Below, one piece after another: positions 16,773 to 26,035 of a stretch of DNA of 64,000 nucleotides; the stretch's first letter is position 1, and the number at the start of each line of letters is the position of its first letter. Source of the stretch: RDYZ01 sp964518905 (GTDB lineage Bacteria; Cyanobacteriota; Cyanobacteriia; Cyanobacteriales; Geitlerinemataceae); NCBI GenBank assembly GCA_964518905.1, contig CAZFJL010000004.1:67317-131316 (forward strand), written 5' to 3'. Position numbers and translations under genes: made by a program. Below the pieces are notes generated by a model. That model was given only the letters and a program-made list of their open reading frames with translations. It was not told where the DNA came from and searched no databases.

Positions 16773-16903
16773 GTTGCGGCCACGACAAATTTGACCAAAA
16801 ATGATACCGAATCGATCGCCGTAACGCACCGAAAATGTCGCCGACAAAGCGAATATAGTAACGGTGAGTTTTTGCCGTGTTCACAGATCCCAAATATCGA
16901 AAG
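16773..16903. repeat. Dispersed repeat, copy C, inside the transposase remnant
   Basis: Full-length copy starting GTTGCGGCCACGACAAATTT and ending near ATATCGAAAGTC. It begins exactly where the transposase similarity stops, so either the repeat inserted into the IS element or a deletion joined them. The rest of the gap to 17123 shows no gene or other repeat. Confidence 0.85.
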
Positions 16904-17123
16904 TCGATCGCAGCAAAAACACGCCCTACCGCTAAACCATTGAATTGCTGAACCATCTTGCGTAAGTCCTGGCAGGATTTGCCCTACAGTATTTTGGGTA
17001 TGGGGTCGCCCGATTCCGCGATTCCGTCACTGTTTCACCCGCCATCAGGGATTGCCGATCGCAGCGCTGGTCATCATTGAGCCGGTGCGATCGTTCCAGT
17101 CCACCAATTTGTCAGAGAAATCC

Positions 17124-19736
17124 ATGCCCCACGCTTTGTTGGCGAGCTTTGCCGCCGCACGTCCCACCCACCGCCGCTTCGAGCTACCCGGAGCCCAGCC
17201 CCAGTACAAACCCGATCGCCCCGGCCAAGTGGATCATATTGCCCTTGATCTGGCGATCGATATTGCAAATCAGTCCTTTGGCGGAACCTGCACGATTCGG
17301 CTCACTCCGGTGCGCGACGGGCTAACGAAACTCACGCTCGATGCGGTGGACTTGACGATCGGATCGGTGACGATCGGCGGCGTGGCGCAGGGATTCGACT
17401 ACGACGGCAAAACGCTACAGGTTTCGCTAACAACGCCGACGGTAATGGGTCAAGCGATCGAACTGGCGATCGCCTATCACGTCGATCACCCACGTCGCGG
17501 CCTCTATTTTGTCCGCCCAACAGAAACCGAACCCGATAAGCCGGTGCAGGTCTGGACGCAGGGCGAAGATGAAGACTCGCGCTTTTGGTTTCCCTGTTTT
17601 GACTACCCCGGTCAGCTCTCCACGTCCGAAATTCGCGTACGAGTTCCGGCGGACTTTCTCGCAGTTTCCAATGGTGAATTAATCTCTACGGAAGATTGCG
17701 CTGACGGTGGCGAAAAAATCTACCACTGGTCACAACAAGAAGTACATCCCACCTATTTAATGACGCTGGCGATCGGCAAATTCGCCGAAGTGCGCGACGA
17801 GTGGGACGGCATCCCCGTGACGTACTACGTCGAGCGCGATCGGCTGGATGACGTAGCGCGAACCATGGGCAAAACACCGCGCATGGTGGCCTTTTTTAGC
17901 GACACCTACGGCTATCGCTACGCCTTCCCGAAATACGCGCAAGTCTGCGTCGATGACTTCATTTTCGGTGGCATGGAAAACACCTCCACCACCTTATTAA
18001 CCTCTCGTTGCTTGCTCGATGAACGTGCCGCGATCGACGATTCCAGCAGCGAATCCCTCGTCGCGCACGAGCTAGCCCACCAGTGGTTTGGCGATCTGGT
18101 GGTAATCGACCACTGGTCGCACGCTTGGCTCAAGGAAGGGGCGGCGTCCTACGCGGAGGTGCAATGGTTCGAGCATGAGCGCAGCGCCGATGACGGGGCG
18201 TATTACTTGCTAGGAGAGGCGCGGAGCTATCTCGCCGAGGACAGTGGCCGCTACCGTCGCCCGATCGTCACGCACGTATATCGCGAGGCGATCGAGCTTT
18301 ACGACAGCCATTTGTACGAAAAAGGCGCGTGTGTTTATCACATGATTCGTGCCGAGTTGGGGGATGCGCTGTTTAAGCAGGCGATCGCTAAATTCGTCAA
18401 TGACAACGCCCATCGCACGGTGGAAACCCTGGATCTGATCCGTGCGATCGAAACCAGCACGGGGCGGAATCTGCGCTATTTGTTCGATCAATACGTCTAT
18501 CGCGGTGGTCATCCTGATTATCAGGTGAGCTACGAGTGGGACGAGGATAGCAAGTTGGCGAAAGTGACGGTGGAGCAAACCCAGGCGAAAAGCGAAGGGA
18601 CGACACCGCTCGAACGCGATTTATTTGATTTGAAAATCCCGATCGCCTTTGGGTTTATCGCCGATAACGCTGACTCGCCGACCCTCCAAACCTTCAAAGT
18701 TCGCATCCACGAAGCCCAGCAAAGCGTCTATTTCCCGCTCGCTCAAAAACCGGCCTTTGTCAGCTTCGACGCCGGGAATCACACGCTCAAAACCGTCAAA
18801 CTGACATATCCGACCCCGGAACTCAAAGCCCAACTGAAGCACGACCCCGACCCGATCGCGCGGCTCTACGCGGCTCACGCCCTAGCGAAAAAGGGCGGTC
18901 TCGATGGGGTCAAGGCATTGGCTGAGGCGCTGACGGGCGACCCGTTTTGGGGCGTACGTCGCGAGGTCGCCTCGGCACTGGCAACGATCGAGACGGTACA
19001 AGCATTTGACGCTCTCTCCCAAGGTTTGACCGACACCGACGCCCGAGTCCGGACGGCGGTGGTGTCAGGCTTGGGGAATTACAAAACCCTGGACGCTTTT
19101 AACGTGGTGGCGATCGCACTCAAACAGGGCGATCCGAGCTATTGGGTGGAGTTCGCGGCGGCGGCGGCGATCGGTAAAATTGCCGCGTCGCAGGTGGATC
19201 ATCCCGAACTGATTGACCAGGCGATCGCCTTACTCAAGGACATGCTCGAAACCCGCGCCGGTTGGAATGATGTGGTGCAGCGCGGCGCGATCGCCGGACT
19301 CAGCCGCCTAACTACCTCGATCGCCGCGCTTGATCTCATCCTCGATTACACCCGTACCGGCGTATCCCAAGCCCTGCGCCGCCAAGCGATTCGCGCCATC
19401 GGTTCGATCTCGATCGGCCAAACCGACGCCAACGTTGAGCGCATCCTCGATCGCTTTTCGCAGTTGGCCGCCGAGGAGTTTTTCCTGATTCAGGTGTCGG
19501 CGGTGTCGGGCTTGGAGGAAATGGCGACCCCGAAGGCGATCGCCATTTTGCAGACGATCGTCGATCGTACGGCGGATGGCCGCGTGATTCGTATTGCGGA
19601 GGAGGCGATCCGCGAGGTGCAGGAACGATGCAGCGGCGATCGTGCTTTGGATCAGTTGCGTGATGAGCTGGACAAAGTGAAGCAGCAAAACCGCGATTTG
19701 CTCGGGCGTTTGGATGCGCTGGAGGCTAAGGCATAG
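17124..19736 (+). CDS. M1-family aminopeptidase with HEAT repeats
   Basis: An 870-residue zinc aminopeptidase of the PepN/LTA4-hydrolase class that removes N-terminal residues from peptides. The exopeptidase motif is GGMEN (usually GAMEN), near residue 284. The zinc site is HELAH (315-319) with the distal ligand E338 in WLKEG; the catalytic Glu is E316. A Tyr in LYEKGACVYHM may stabilise the transition state. After about residue 570 come HEAT-like helical repeats (ARLYAAHALAKKGGLDGVKA, WGVRREVASALATIE), then a coiled-coil tail (LDQLRDELDKVKQQNRDLLG). The ATG at 17124 precedes the family N-terminus; a TTG at 17052 is less likely. A hairpin follows at 19767. Confidence 0.93.
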   Translation: MPHALLASFAAARPTHRRFELPGAQPQYKPDRPGQVDHIALDLAIDIANQSFGGTCTIRLTPVRDGLTKLTLDAVDLTIGSVTIGGVAQGFDYDGKTLQVSLTTPTVMGQAIELAIAYHVDHPRRGLYFVRPTETEPDKPVQVWTQGEDEDSRFWFPCFDYPGQLSTSEIRVRVPADFLAVSNGELISTEDCADGGEKIYHWSQQEVHPTYLMTLAIGKFAEVRDEWDGIPVTYYVERDRLDDVARTMGKTPRMVAFFSDTYGYRYAFPKYAQVCVDDFIFGGMENTSTTLLTSRCLLDERAAIDDSSSESLVAHELAHQWFGDLVVIDHWSHAWLKEGAASYAEVQWFEHERSADDGAYYLLGEARSYLAEDSGRYRRPIVTHVYREAIELYDSHLYEKGACVYHMIRAELGDALFKQAIAKFVNDNAHRTVETLDLIRAIETSTGRNLRYLFDQYVYRGGHPDYQVSYEWDEDSKLAKVTVEQTQAKSEGTTPLERDLFDLKIPIAFGFIADNADSPTLQTFKVRIHEAQQSVYFPLAQKPAFVSFDAGNHTLKTVKLTYPTPELKAQLKHDPDPIARLYAAHALAKKGGLDGVKALAEALTGDPFWGVRREVASALATIETVQAFDALSQGLTDTDARVRTAVVSGLGNYKTLDAFNVVAIALKQGDPSYWVEFAAAAAIGKIAASQVDHPELIDQAIALLKDMLETRAGWNDVVQRGAIAGLSRLTTSIAALDLILDYTRTGVSQALRRQAIRAIGSISIGQTDANVERILDRFSQLAAEEFFLIQVSAVSGLEEMATPKAIAILQTIVDRTADGRVIRIAEEAIREVQERCSGDRALDQLRDELDKVKQQNRDLLGRLDALEAKA

Positions 19737-19766
19737 GTCAAAATTGGGGTGGATCGCGGGAAGCGA

Positions 19767-19797
19767 GACCTTTGAGGTTTTGGAAACCTCAAAGGTC
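19767..19797. repeat. GACCTTTGAGG palindrome, copy 2
   Basis: A perfect 14-base inverted repeat around TGG, lying 31 bases after the aminopeptidase stop. It matches the palindrome at the end of rimM. A later TTTTTT could make it act as a terminator. Confidence 0.8.
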
Positions 19798-19840
19798 AAA
19801 ATCATTTTTTGCCATGCAATTTTGAAGAAACCCGACTTCT

Positions 19841-19962
19841 TATACGAAATCCGGCTGTGTATAGACTTAGATCGTCGCTCTGAGCGAACACCGCACTTCG
19901 ACTCCGCTCAGTGCTCATAGGCGTTCTTTACTTTTCTAATACAGAACCGGATTTCATATTAC
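19841..19962. repeat. MITE-like repeat, copy 2
   Basis: Same inverted ends (TACGAAATCCGG and CCGGATTTCATA) and interior (CCGCACTTCGACTCCGCTCA) as the blocks at 1798 and 33223. It lies between convergent genes and contains no coding frame. Confidence 0.85.
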
Positions 19963-19972
19963 GTGATTAGAG

Positions 19973-20536
19973 TTAGTGGGGAATGTCGGTGTCGTCGTAG
20001 ATCTCAGCGATCGCGATCGCCGTGTTCACACTAATCAGTTGAACGCGATCGCCAGGAGTTGCCAGTTGCCACACACCGCGATCGCTACGTTGAAACACCT
20101 CCACAGCTTGCCGATCAGTGGACACTAAGACGTATTCCGTCAGGCTTGAAATCGTGCGGTAATCGGCAAATTTTTCGGTGCGATCGAACCGTGCCGTGCT
20201 GGGTAACAAAACTTCGATAATTAAGCTGGGGTGGTTAATGAATTGCTCGTTGTTGAGACGATCGCGATCGTCGCAGGTGACGACAATATCGGGGTAGTAG
20301 AAAGAGTTGCTTTCCTCGATGCGGAGCTTCATTCCTTCCATAAAAACGCGACAGCCGGAGCCACGCAGATGAATCTTGAGCGCTGTGGCTACGTTCAGAG
20401 CGATCGTGTGGTGGTTCCGCGTACCGCCGGTCATGGCGAATACTTCACCATCGCGATATTCGTGGCGAATCGGGCTGATGTCTTCAGCGGCGAGGTAATC
20501 GTCGGGGGTGATGTAAAGCGGGTCTGTGGCGAGCAT
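19973..20536 (-). CDS. Uma2-family (DUF820) endonuclease-like protein
   Basis: A 187-residue protein of the Uma2 family, greatly expanded in cyanobacteria. It shows DYLAAEDISPIRHEYRDGEV (the HEYxxG motif), RNHHTIALNVATAL, YYPDIVV (the PD of the PD-(D/E)XK nuclease core), SLIIEVLLPSTARFD (the E-x-L/K element) and KFADYRTISSLTEYVLV. The family is predicted to be a restriction-type nuclease but its biological role is uncertain; many copies may be mobile-element derived. Here the active-site Glu is followed by Val-Leu-Leu instead of the more usual Val-Leu-Ser. It follows the large ATPase gene on the same strand, 76 bases away. Confidence 0.88.
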   Translation of the reverse strand: MLATDPLYITPDDYLAAEDISPIRHEYRDGEVFAMTGGTRNHHTIALNVATALKIHLRGSGCRVFMEGMKLRIEESNSFYYPDIVVTCDDRDRLNNEQFINHPSLIIEVLLPSTARFDRTEKFADYRTISSLTEYVLVSTDRQAVEVFQRSDRGVWQLATPGDRVQLISVNTAIAIAEIYDDTDIPH

Positions 20537-20612
20537 GGTCAGTCGGGTCGGGAATGGCTCGATCGTAGCAAGTCTCGAATTGCTCCCGCTTTTATTAACC
20601 GATCAATCGGCC

Positions 20613-22703
20613 TTATTCGGCCAAACAGCACACCAGTTGTGAATCCGTTGGCGCACTGGGATCGAGTACACCGATCGCGCCTTCTGTGATTAAACGCTCG
20701 ATCTCATGATCAATCTGTTCCCCTGTCAAGGTCGCGAACTGCGCCGCCGTCGTGTCCCGCAACACCAGCCGCCCCATCAACTGCTGCGTTTGCACCAGCG
20801 CAAAGATGAAATCGGCCACCGATCGATCCAGTCCAGCCGCGCGATGCTCCTCGCGATCGGGCGTAAGCAAACTGCTTAGATCCGACCCAAACGCACCGAG
20901 TTCTTGCAGTAAACACGACTCCTGAAAAACACCGGTGTCACGGGCAAGTTGCTGGAGTTCAGCTTGACTAACTGGGCGATCGTCGAGAATCAGATCACCA
21001 CCAAGGGCAGCGGTCAGCAGGTCGTGATAGCTCGCCAGGATTTGCATTGAGTCGAGATCCGGGACGATGTGACGATGCACCGAATCGACGAACAGCTCGC
21101 GGTAACGCCGATAGCCCTGGTTGCGCGGAATGCCCAGGCTCTCGGCTCGAATCAGGTAGAGAAATTCGCAGGCATTGTCCCGCAGCGCCTTTTGGCAGGC
21201 TTTCATCACGTTACAAAAGCTGACCAAGTTCGGCTCTTCAACCCAAATCACACCGACGCGACCGACCTCAAACGACCAATAAAACCCGAGGGAATAGCGG
21301 CTATAGGTACGGCTCGATAGGATTTGGGGCTGGACACCGCAGACCCCGAGGACTTCGAGAACTTGGCGCAACATACGGATGCGCTCGGGTTCGGAAAATT
21401 GACGGATATGGGTGACCCGATCGCGAGTTTGGCGCAGGGTTTCCCGCCAGCGGAGTTGAAAGGCGGCGATCGGGAGGGCGGTGTTAACTGGGGGCGAACT
21501 GGCGAGAGGAGGTGTAACGGGATTGATCGGCGTGATCGCGTCCTGTGGATCGGGTGTTGCAATATCGCGATCGAGCGGCGATCGTCCCGCCTGAATCGCA
21601 TGTTTCGCCTCCTGAAAACACTGACGCCCCAACATCAACACCGATCGCGGCAGCGCTCGCCCGCCGGGGAATTTGCGATCGAGATCCGCTTGACTTAGGG
21701 GATAAATATCGCTCGTTGGCGGCTCGGTGGCTTGGTGGTGGAGTGGCGCGAGGCGTAGCGTCCAGAGTGGTTTCGCGAGATGCAGAGCGATCGGCTTGAG
21801 GCGCAATTGTTCATCGATGCGAGCGAGATCGGCGGGCTGAATCTGTTTAGCGTTGTCGTTCCAGGTATTCGTAATAATGCTAACAATCACCACAAAGTTT
21901 TTTAGCTTTTGGTTGTGGATGATTGAATTAACATTAAATAGTGCCTGCAAGTCGATATGACCATGTTCTGAGCGATCGACGTTATCGAGGTTGTCAAAAC
22001 ACAAGATAATCGGCTGATTGGTACTTGCAACCCGGCCAAAGTTTCCCAGAATATTTTGCGCTTTGCTCTCGCTGTCGATCGCACTATTGACATTTAATAA
22101 ACGCAAACTTTCCTCATCCAATTCATCCCCCTTGAGCCACTCGCAGGCCAGGGCATAGCGATCGGGAACGGTGAGATGAAACAGCACGCTAAAGAATTCG
22201 TTAGCGTTATAAATCCCCACCGGATGCGCCGCTTTGAGATTGCGCACAAAAGTCGATCGCGCTCCCAGCAAACGATCGACCAAGCCCGCATCCCGCGTCG
22301 AAATTAGTCCCCTTAACCACAGCAAAAGCTGCGATTCGCTGCGACCGTCCGGCACATACATCAGGCTATCGATCGTGTAGCGTAGGGTGTGCCGCCAGAT
22401 GTAATCACTTTCTGGCCAGGGGCCGACATAGGCAAAAAAGGCTTTGCGGTTGAGTTCTCGTTTGAGCCTGCCGAGGAGGTGGCTTTTACCTGCGCCGGAA
22501 TCGCCGGAGAGCAGGATTGTCCGACTGCGACGATCGCTGATTGTCTGGTCAACGGTGCGATCGATCTCGGTGACGATCTCGCCGTGAATTTCGGCGATCG
22601 CCGATCGCGTATCGTGGGTTTCCTGCCAGAAATTACCAGGGCGAAACAGCGTCGAGTCAAAGGGGTTAACGGTTTCGCAGATCAGGCGATCGATCGAGGT
22701 CAT
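20613..22703 (-). CDS. Large P-loop ATPase, ORC/CDC6- or BrxD-like
   Basis: A 696-residue protein with Walker A GDSGAGKS (67-74) and Walker B ILCFDNLD (about 233). Between them lies CEWLKGDELDEESLRLLNV, a WL-x-G-(x)4-L-(x)4-L-x-L-x-V pattern I associate with DUF2791/BrxD-type ATPases. The middle (about 420-570) is a predicted alpha/beta domain of unknown type. The C-terminus (EHEIERL-type helix, ITEGAIGVLDPSAP) looks like a winged helix. It could be a DNA-associated switch or loader. I found no BREX partner genes nearby; the only same-strand neighbour is the Uma2 gene. The ATG at 22703 is chosen because the preceding 23 codons do not look like protein. A second protein of similar plan is at 36036-38654. 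Confidence 0.75.
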   Translation of the reverse strand: MTSIDRLICETVNPFDSTLFRPGNFWQETHDTRSAIAEIHGEIVTEIDRTVDQTISDRRSRTILLSGDSGAGKSHLLGRLKRELNRKAFFAYVGPWPESDYIWRHTLRYTIDSLMYVPDGRSESQLLLWLRGLISTRDAGLVDRLLGARSTFVRNLKAAHPVGIYNANEFFSVLFHLTVPDRYALACEWLKGDELDEESLRLLNVNSAIDSESKAQNILGNFGRVASTNQPIILCFDNLDNVDRSEHGHIDLQALFNVNSIIHNQKLKNFVVIVSIITNTWNDNAKQIQPADLARIDEQLRLKPIALHLAKPLWTLRLAPLHHQATEPPTSDIYPLSQADLDRKFPGGRALPRSVLMLGRQCFQEAKHAIQAGRSPLDRDIATPDPQDAITPINPVTPPLASSPPVNTALPIAAFQLRWRETLRQTRDRVTHIRQFSEPERIRMLRQVLEVLGVCGVQPQILSSRTYSRYSLGFYWSFEVGRVGVIWVEEPNLVSFCNVMKACQKALRDNACEFLYLIRAESLGIPRNQGYRRYRELFVDSVHRHIVPDLDSMQILASYHDLLTAALGGDLILDDRPVSQAELQQLARDTGVFQESCLLQELGAFGSDLSSLLTPDREEHRAAGLDRSVADFIFALVQTQQLMGRLVLRDTTAAQFATLTGEQIDHEIERLITEGAIGVLDPSAPTDSQLVCCLAE

Positions 22704-22850
22704 AGCGCAACACGGAAAATTATGTTCAATCAATCTTAATGAATTAGACGTCAACTTCTGGCAAGGCCGCAAAGCAATCGTGCTATAACGGGGGCGTCTA
22801 AACGCTTACAACGTCTTACATCAGCGTCGATCGCGGCGGAGGAAAACCAG

Positions 22851-23867
22851 GTGTCGCCCGAACCCACATCCCCACAGCCCACCATTCTCGTCACCGGTGG
22901 CGCCGGTTATATCGGCTCCCATGCCGTCCTTGCCCTGAAGCAAAGCGGCTACAACGTCGTCATCCTCGATAACCTCGTCTACGGCCATCGCGACATTGCT
23001 GAAACCGTCCTCGACGTTGAACTCATCGTGGGTGATACCACCGATCGCGCCTTACTCGATCGCATCTTCGCCGACCACACGATCGCCGCTGTCATGCACT
23101 TTGCGGCCTACGCCTATGTCGGTGAATCCGTCAGCGAACCCGCGAAATACTACCGCAACAACGTTTACGGAACCCTGACCCTCCTAGAAGCGATGGTCGC
23201 CGCTAACGTCAAAGCCTTCGTCTTTTCCTCCACCTGCGCCACCTACGGCATCCCCACCGAAGTCCCCGTCCCCGAAACCCATTCCCAAAATCCCATCAAC
23301 CCGTACGGCGCGAGTAAATTGATGGTCGAACGTATCCTCAAAGACTTCGACCATGCCTACGGGTTGCGATCGACCATCTTCCGCTACTTCAACGCCGCCG
23401 GAGCCGATCCCAGCGGACAACTCGGCGAAGATCACGCCCCCGAAACCCACCTTTTGCCCCTCATTCTCTTCGCCGCCCTCGGCAAGCGCGACAACATCGC
23501 CATCTTTGGCGACGACTACGACACCCCCGACGGAACCTGCATCCGTGACTACATTCACGTCAGCGACCTCGCCAGCGCCCACGTTCTGGGGCTCGACTAT
23601 CTGCTCCAGGGCGGCCAAACCGAAATCTTTAATCTGGGGAACGGGAACGGGTTCTCCGTCAGTCAGGCGATCGAGATCGCGCGTCAGGTCACCGGGCGTC
23701 CGATCGCCGTGGTCAACCAAGCGCGTCGCCCTGGCGATCCACCGGTTTTAGTGGGCAGCGCCGAAAAAGCTCGCACACTTCTCGGATGGACGCCACAATA
23801 CCCTGAACTAACTGATATCCTGACTCATGCATGGCGGTGGCATCAACAACGACATGGTGCGACGTAA
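22851..23867 (+). CDS. galE: UDP-glucose 4-epimerase
   Basis: A 338-residue extended short-chain dehydrogenase that interconverts UDP-glucose and UDP-galactose. The NAD-binding GGAGYIGS is at 16-23; the catalytic Ser/Thr (SST, 126-128) and Y152-x3-K156 (NPYGASK) are intact. The FGDDYDTPDGTC and RDYIHV motifs and a C-terminal LGWTPQYPEL agree with GalE. The start is GTG at 22851, with GGCGGAGG about 10 bases upstream. Two glycosyltransferases and an acetyltransferase follow on the same strand, so it probably supplies UDP-galactose for a surface polysaccharide. Confidence 0.95.
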   Translation: MSPEPTSPQPTILVTGGAGYIGSHAVLALKQSGYNVVILDNLVYGHRDIAETVLDVELIVGDTTDRALLDRIFADHTIAAVMHFAAYAYVGESVSEPAKYYRNNVYGTLTLLEAMVAANVKAFVFSSTCATYGIPTEVPVPETHSQNPINPYGASKLMVERILKDFDHAYGLRSTIFRYFNAAGADPSGQLGEDHAPETHLLPLILFAALGKRDNIAIFGDDYDTPDGTCIRDYIHVSDLASAHVLGLDYLLQGGQTEIFNLGNGNGFSVSQAIEIARQVTGRPIAVVNQARRPGDPPVLVGSAEKARTLLGWTPQYPELTDILTHAWRWHQQRHGAT

Positions 23868-23939
23868 TCCGGTCTACCGAAATGTTGTCCATGAGTTTTG
23901 AATTCAACATCTCGTATTTCTCTACATTAAATCGATACT

Positions 23940-24878
23940 ATGCCTGCGATTTCCGTCGTTATTTGTACTCATAACCGCGATTACTACCTCGGCGATGCGC
24001 TTGATAGCGCTCTAGACCAAGATTTTGACGATTACGACCTCGTGGTTGTGGATAATGGCTCGACCGATAACACCCGACAAGTGGTCGAACAGCGCCTACC
24101 GCATCACTCACGCCTTCGCTACGTTTATGAAGCGGAACTCGGGCTTAATGTCGCTCGCAATCGTGGTCAACAGGAAACTCGTTCCCCTCTGATTGTCTAC
24201 TTCGATGACGATGCCGTGGCTCCGCGCGGCTGGCTTACCGCCCTCTATGATGCCTTTCAAGACAATGAACAATTGGGCGCAGCGGGAGGCAAAGTCGATC
24301 TGATTTGGCCCGATGGCTTTACCCGTCCCCAATGGCTATCGGATAACCTCGCGGTGAACCTTGGCTTCTACGATTTAGGGGATAAATCCCATTTGATCAG
24401 CGATCCGGGTTTGACACCACGCGGCCTGAACTATGCGATACGTCGCAGCGCCCTGGACAAAATCGGTGGCTTCAGCAAAAATCTCGATCGCGTCGGTAAC
24501 AATCTCCTCTCCAACGGCGATTTATACATGACCGAACTCGTCCTAAACGCCGGTTATCAGGTAGCTTACCTGGTCGAAGCGAAGGTACAACACCGGGTAT
24601 CCGAAGAGCGCGTCCAACAAAAGTGGTATTTCAAGCGCGGCTGGTGGCAAGGTATCAGTGAGTGTTATCGCGAGCAACTGGCCGGACGCGCAGGCTGGGG
24701 CCAAATTCCACGCGGTCTTGAGCGCATTGTGCGCGGGGTCTACCATGCCACGATTAAATATCGCCATGATCCCCAAAAGTCGTTTGACAACTGGATTTAT
24801 GCCTACTCCCAGTTTGGCTATCTTCGCGCGACGCTCATCTGGCTGTTCACCCGTAAAGGCGTCAACACCAACGCCTAA
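23940..24878 (+). CDS. Glycosyltransferase family 2
   Basis: A 312-residue GT-A-fold transferase. It starts with the family signature ISVVICTHNRDYYLGDALDS, then VVVDNGSTDNT, and carries the metal-binding IVYFDDDAVAP (DxD-type acidic triplet, about residue 91). The acceptor half contains GLTPRGLNYAIRR and SNGDLYMTELVL, where the Glu/Asp pair could be the catalytic base. The donor sugar cannot be read from sequence, but galE directly upstream (72 bases) makes galactose plausible. There are no transmembrane segments. Confidence 0.9.
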   Translation: MPAISVVICTHNRDYYLGDALDSALDQDFDDYDLVVVDNGSTDNTRQVVEQRLPHHSRLRYVYEAELGLNVARNRGQQETRSPLIVYFDDDAVAPRGWLTALYDAFQDNEQLGAAGGKVDLIWPDGFTRPQWLSDNLAVNLGFYDLGDKSHLISDPGLTPRGLNYAIRRSALDKIGGFSKNLDRVGNNLLSNGDLYMTELVLNAGYQVAYLVEAKVQHRVSEERVQQKWYFKRGWWQGISECYREQLAGRAGWGQIPRGLERIVRGVYHATIKYRHDPQKSFDNWIYAYSQFGYLRATLIWLFTRKGVNTNA

Positions 24879-25087
24879 ATCTGACCGGCACGATGTTATT
24901 CAGCTACGCCCGTCAGCGATTTCCGGATGTTCTTGGACCGCTTTTAGGCGTTGTTGGCCGTTTCTGCCCATCACTTTGATGCCTGTTACGGCCATGAGCG
25001 CAGCCTGTACCCGGCAACGATCGCAGCTACACCGCTGGATTGTGATTGACTTGCCTGACCGATTCATCCCTTTTTCCCACTTCATCC

Positions 25088-26011
25088 ATGACTCCTGATC
25101 GTGCTAAGGTTCCCGTCTCCGTTCTGATTCCCGCCAAAAATGAAGAGGCGAACCTACCCGCTTGTCTCGAAAGCGTAGCCCGTGCCGATGAAATCTTTAT
25201 GGTGGATTCGCAAAGCGAGGATCGTAGCGAGGAAATTTGTCAGAGTTACGGCGCGAATGTGGTTCAGTTCTATTTCAATGGAAGCTGGCCCAAGAAGAAA
25301 AACTGGGCGCTAGAAAATCTCCCGTTTCGGAATGAATGGGTCTTAATTGTTGACTGTGATGAACGGATTACGGATGCATCCTGGGATGAAATTGCGGCGG
25401 TAATTCGCGGGGATAAACACGACGGTTGGTATATCAATCGTCGTGTGTTTTTCCTCGGTAAATGGATTAAGCATGGCGGCAAATATCCTGACTGGAACTT
25501 GCGTTTGTTTAAACACGCGATCGGGCGGTATGAAAACCTCAAAACCGAGGATGTTCAAAACACCGGCGATAATGAAGTTCATGAACATGTCGTGTTGAAC
25601 TCCAAGCGCGGTGCGGGCTATCTCAAAGAAGATATGATGCACGAAGATTTTCGCAGCATCTATCATTGGTTGGCGCGTCACAACCGTTATTCCAACTGGG
25701 AAGCGAAGATTTACTACAACCTGCTCACGGGTAAAGGTGAAGGCGGCACGATCGGCGCGAATTTCTTCGGGGATGACGTACAACGTAAACGTTTCCTGAA
25801 AAAAATCTGGGTTCGTTTGCCGTTTAAACCGACGCTGCGATTCATCATGTTTTACTTTTTGCAGCTCGGATTTTTGGATGGCAAAGCGGGCTATATTTAC
25901 GCTCGTTTAATCGCGCAATATGAGTATCACATTGGCGTCAAACTGTTTGAGTTACGCTTTGGCGGTCAGCTCAATAAGCAAGATAACAAGCCAAAGTATG
26001 ACTCGAAATAA
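25088..26011 (+). CDS. Glycosyltransferase family 2, WaaE/KdtX-like
   Basis: A 307-residue GT-A enzyme. PVSVLIPAKNEEANLPACLE opens the fold, MVDSQSEDRSEEI follows, and VLIVDCDERIT carries the DxD metal site. KYPDWNLRLFKH and EDVQNTGDNEVHEHVV are typical of the WaaE/KdtX group that adds glucose to lipopolysaccharide core, although related proteins serve exopolysaccharide synthesis. The basic C-terminal helix FKPTLRFIMFYFLQLG may associate with the membrane. I prefer the ATG at 25088; an in-frame start 14 codons earlier lacks family similarity. It is 209 bases after the preceding transferase and 24 bases before the acetyltransferase. Confidence 0.88.
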   Translation: MTPDRAKVPVSVLIPAKNEEANLPACLESVARADEIFMVDSQSEDRSEEICQSYGANVVQFYFNGSWPKKKNWALENLPFRNEWVLIVDCDERITDASWDEIAAVIRGDKHDGWYINRRVFFLGKWIKHGGKYPDWNLRLFKHAIGRYENLKTEDVQNTGDNEVHEHVVLNSKRGAGYLKEDMMHEDFRSIYHWLARHNRYSNWEAKIYYNLLTGKGEGGTIGANFFGDDVQRKRFLKKIWVRLPFKPTLRFIMFYFLQLGFLDGKAGYIYARLIAQYEYHIGVKLFELRFGGQLNKQDNKPKYDSK

Positions 26012-26035
26012 TTGAGGTTTGGAAGGTCTATACAG

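Noticed and set aside
16717..16956. A 79-codon minus-strand frame across repeat copy C
   Set aside because: The same frame is broken by a stop in copies A and B, so it is better explained as repeat sequence than as a gene.
20613..22703. Part of a BREX or other named defence island
   Set aside because: No methyltransferase, PglZ, BrxC or Lon-like gene is close; similarity to BrxD-type ATPases alone does not make a BREX system.
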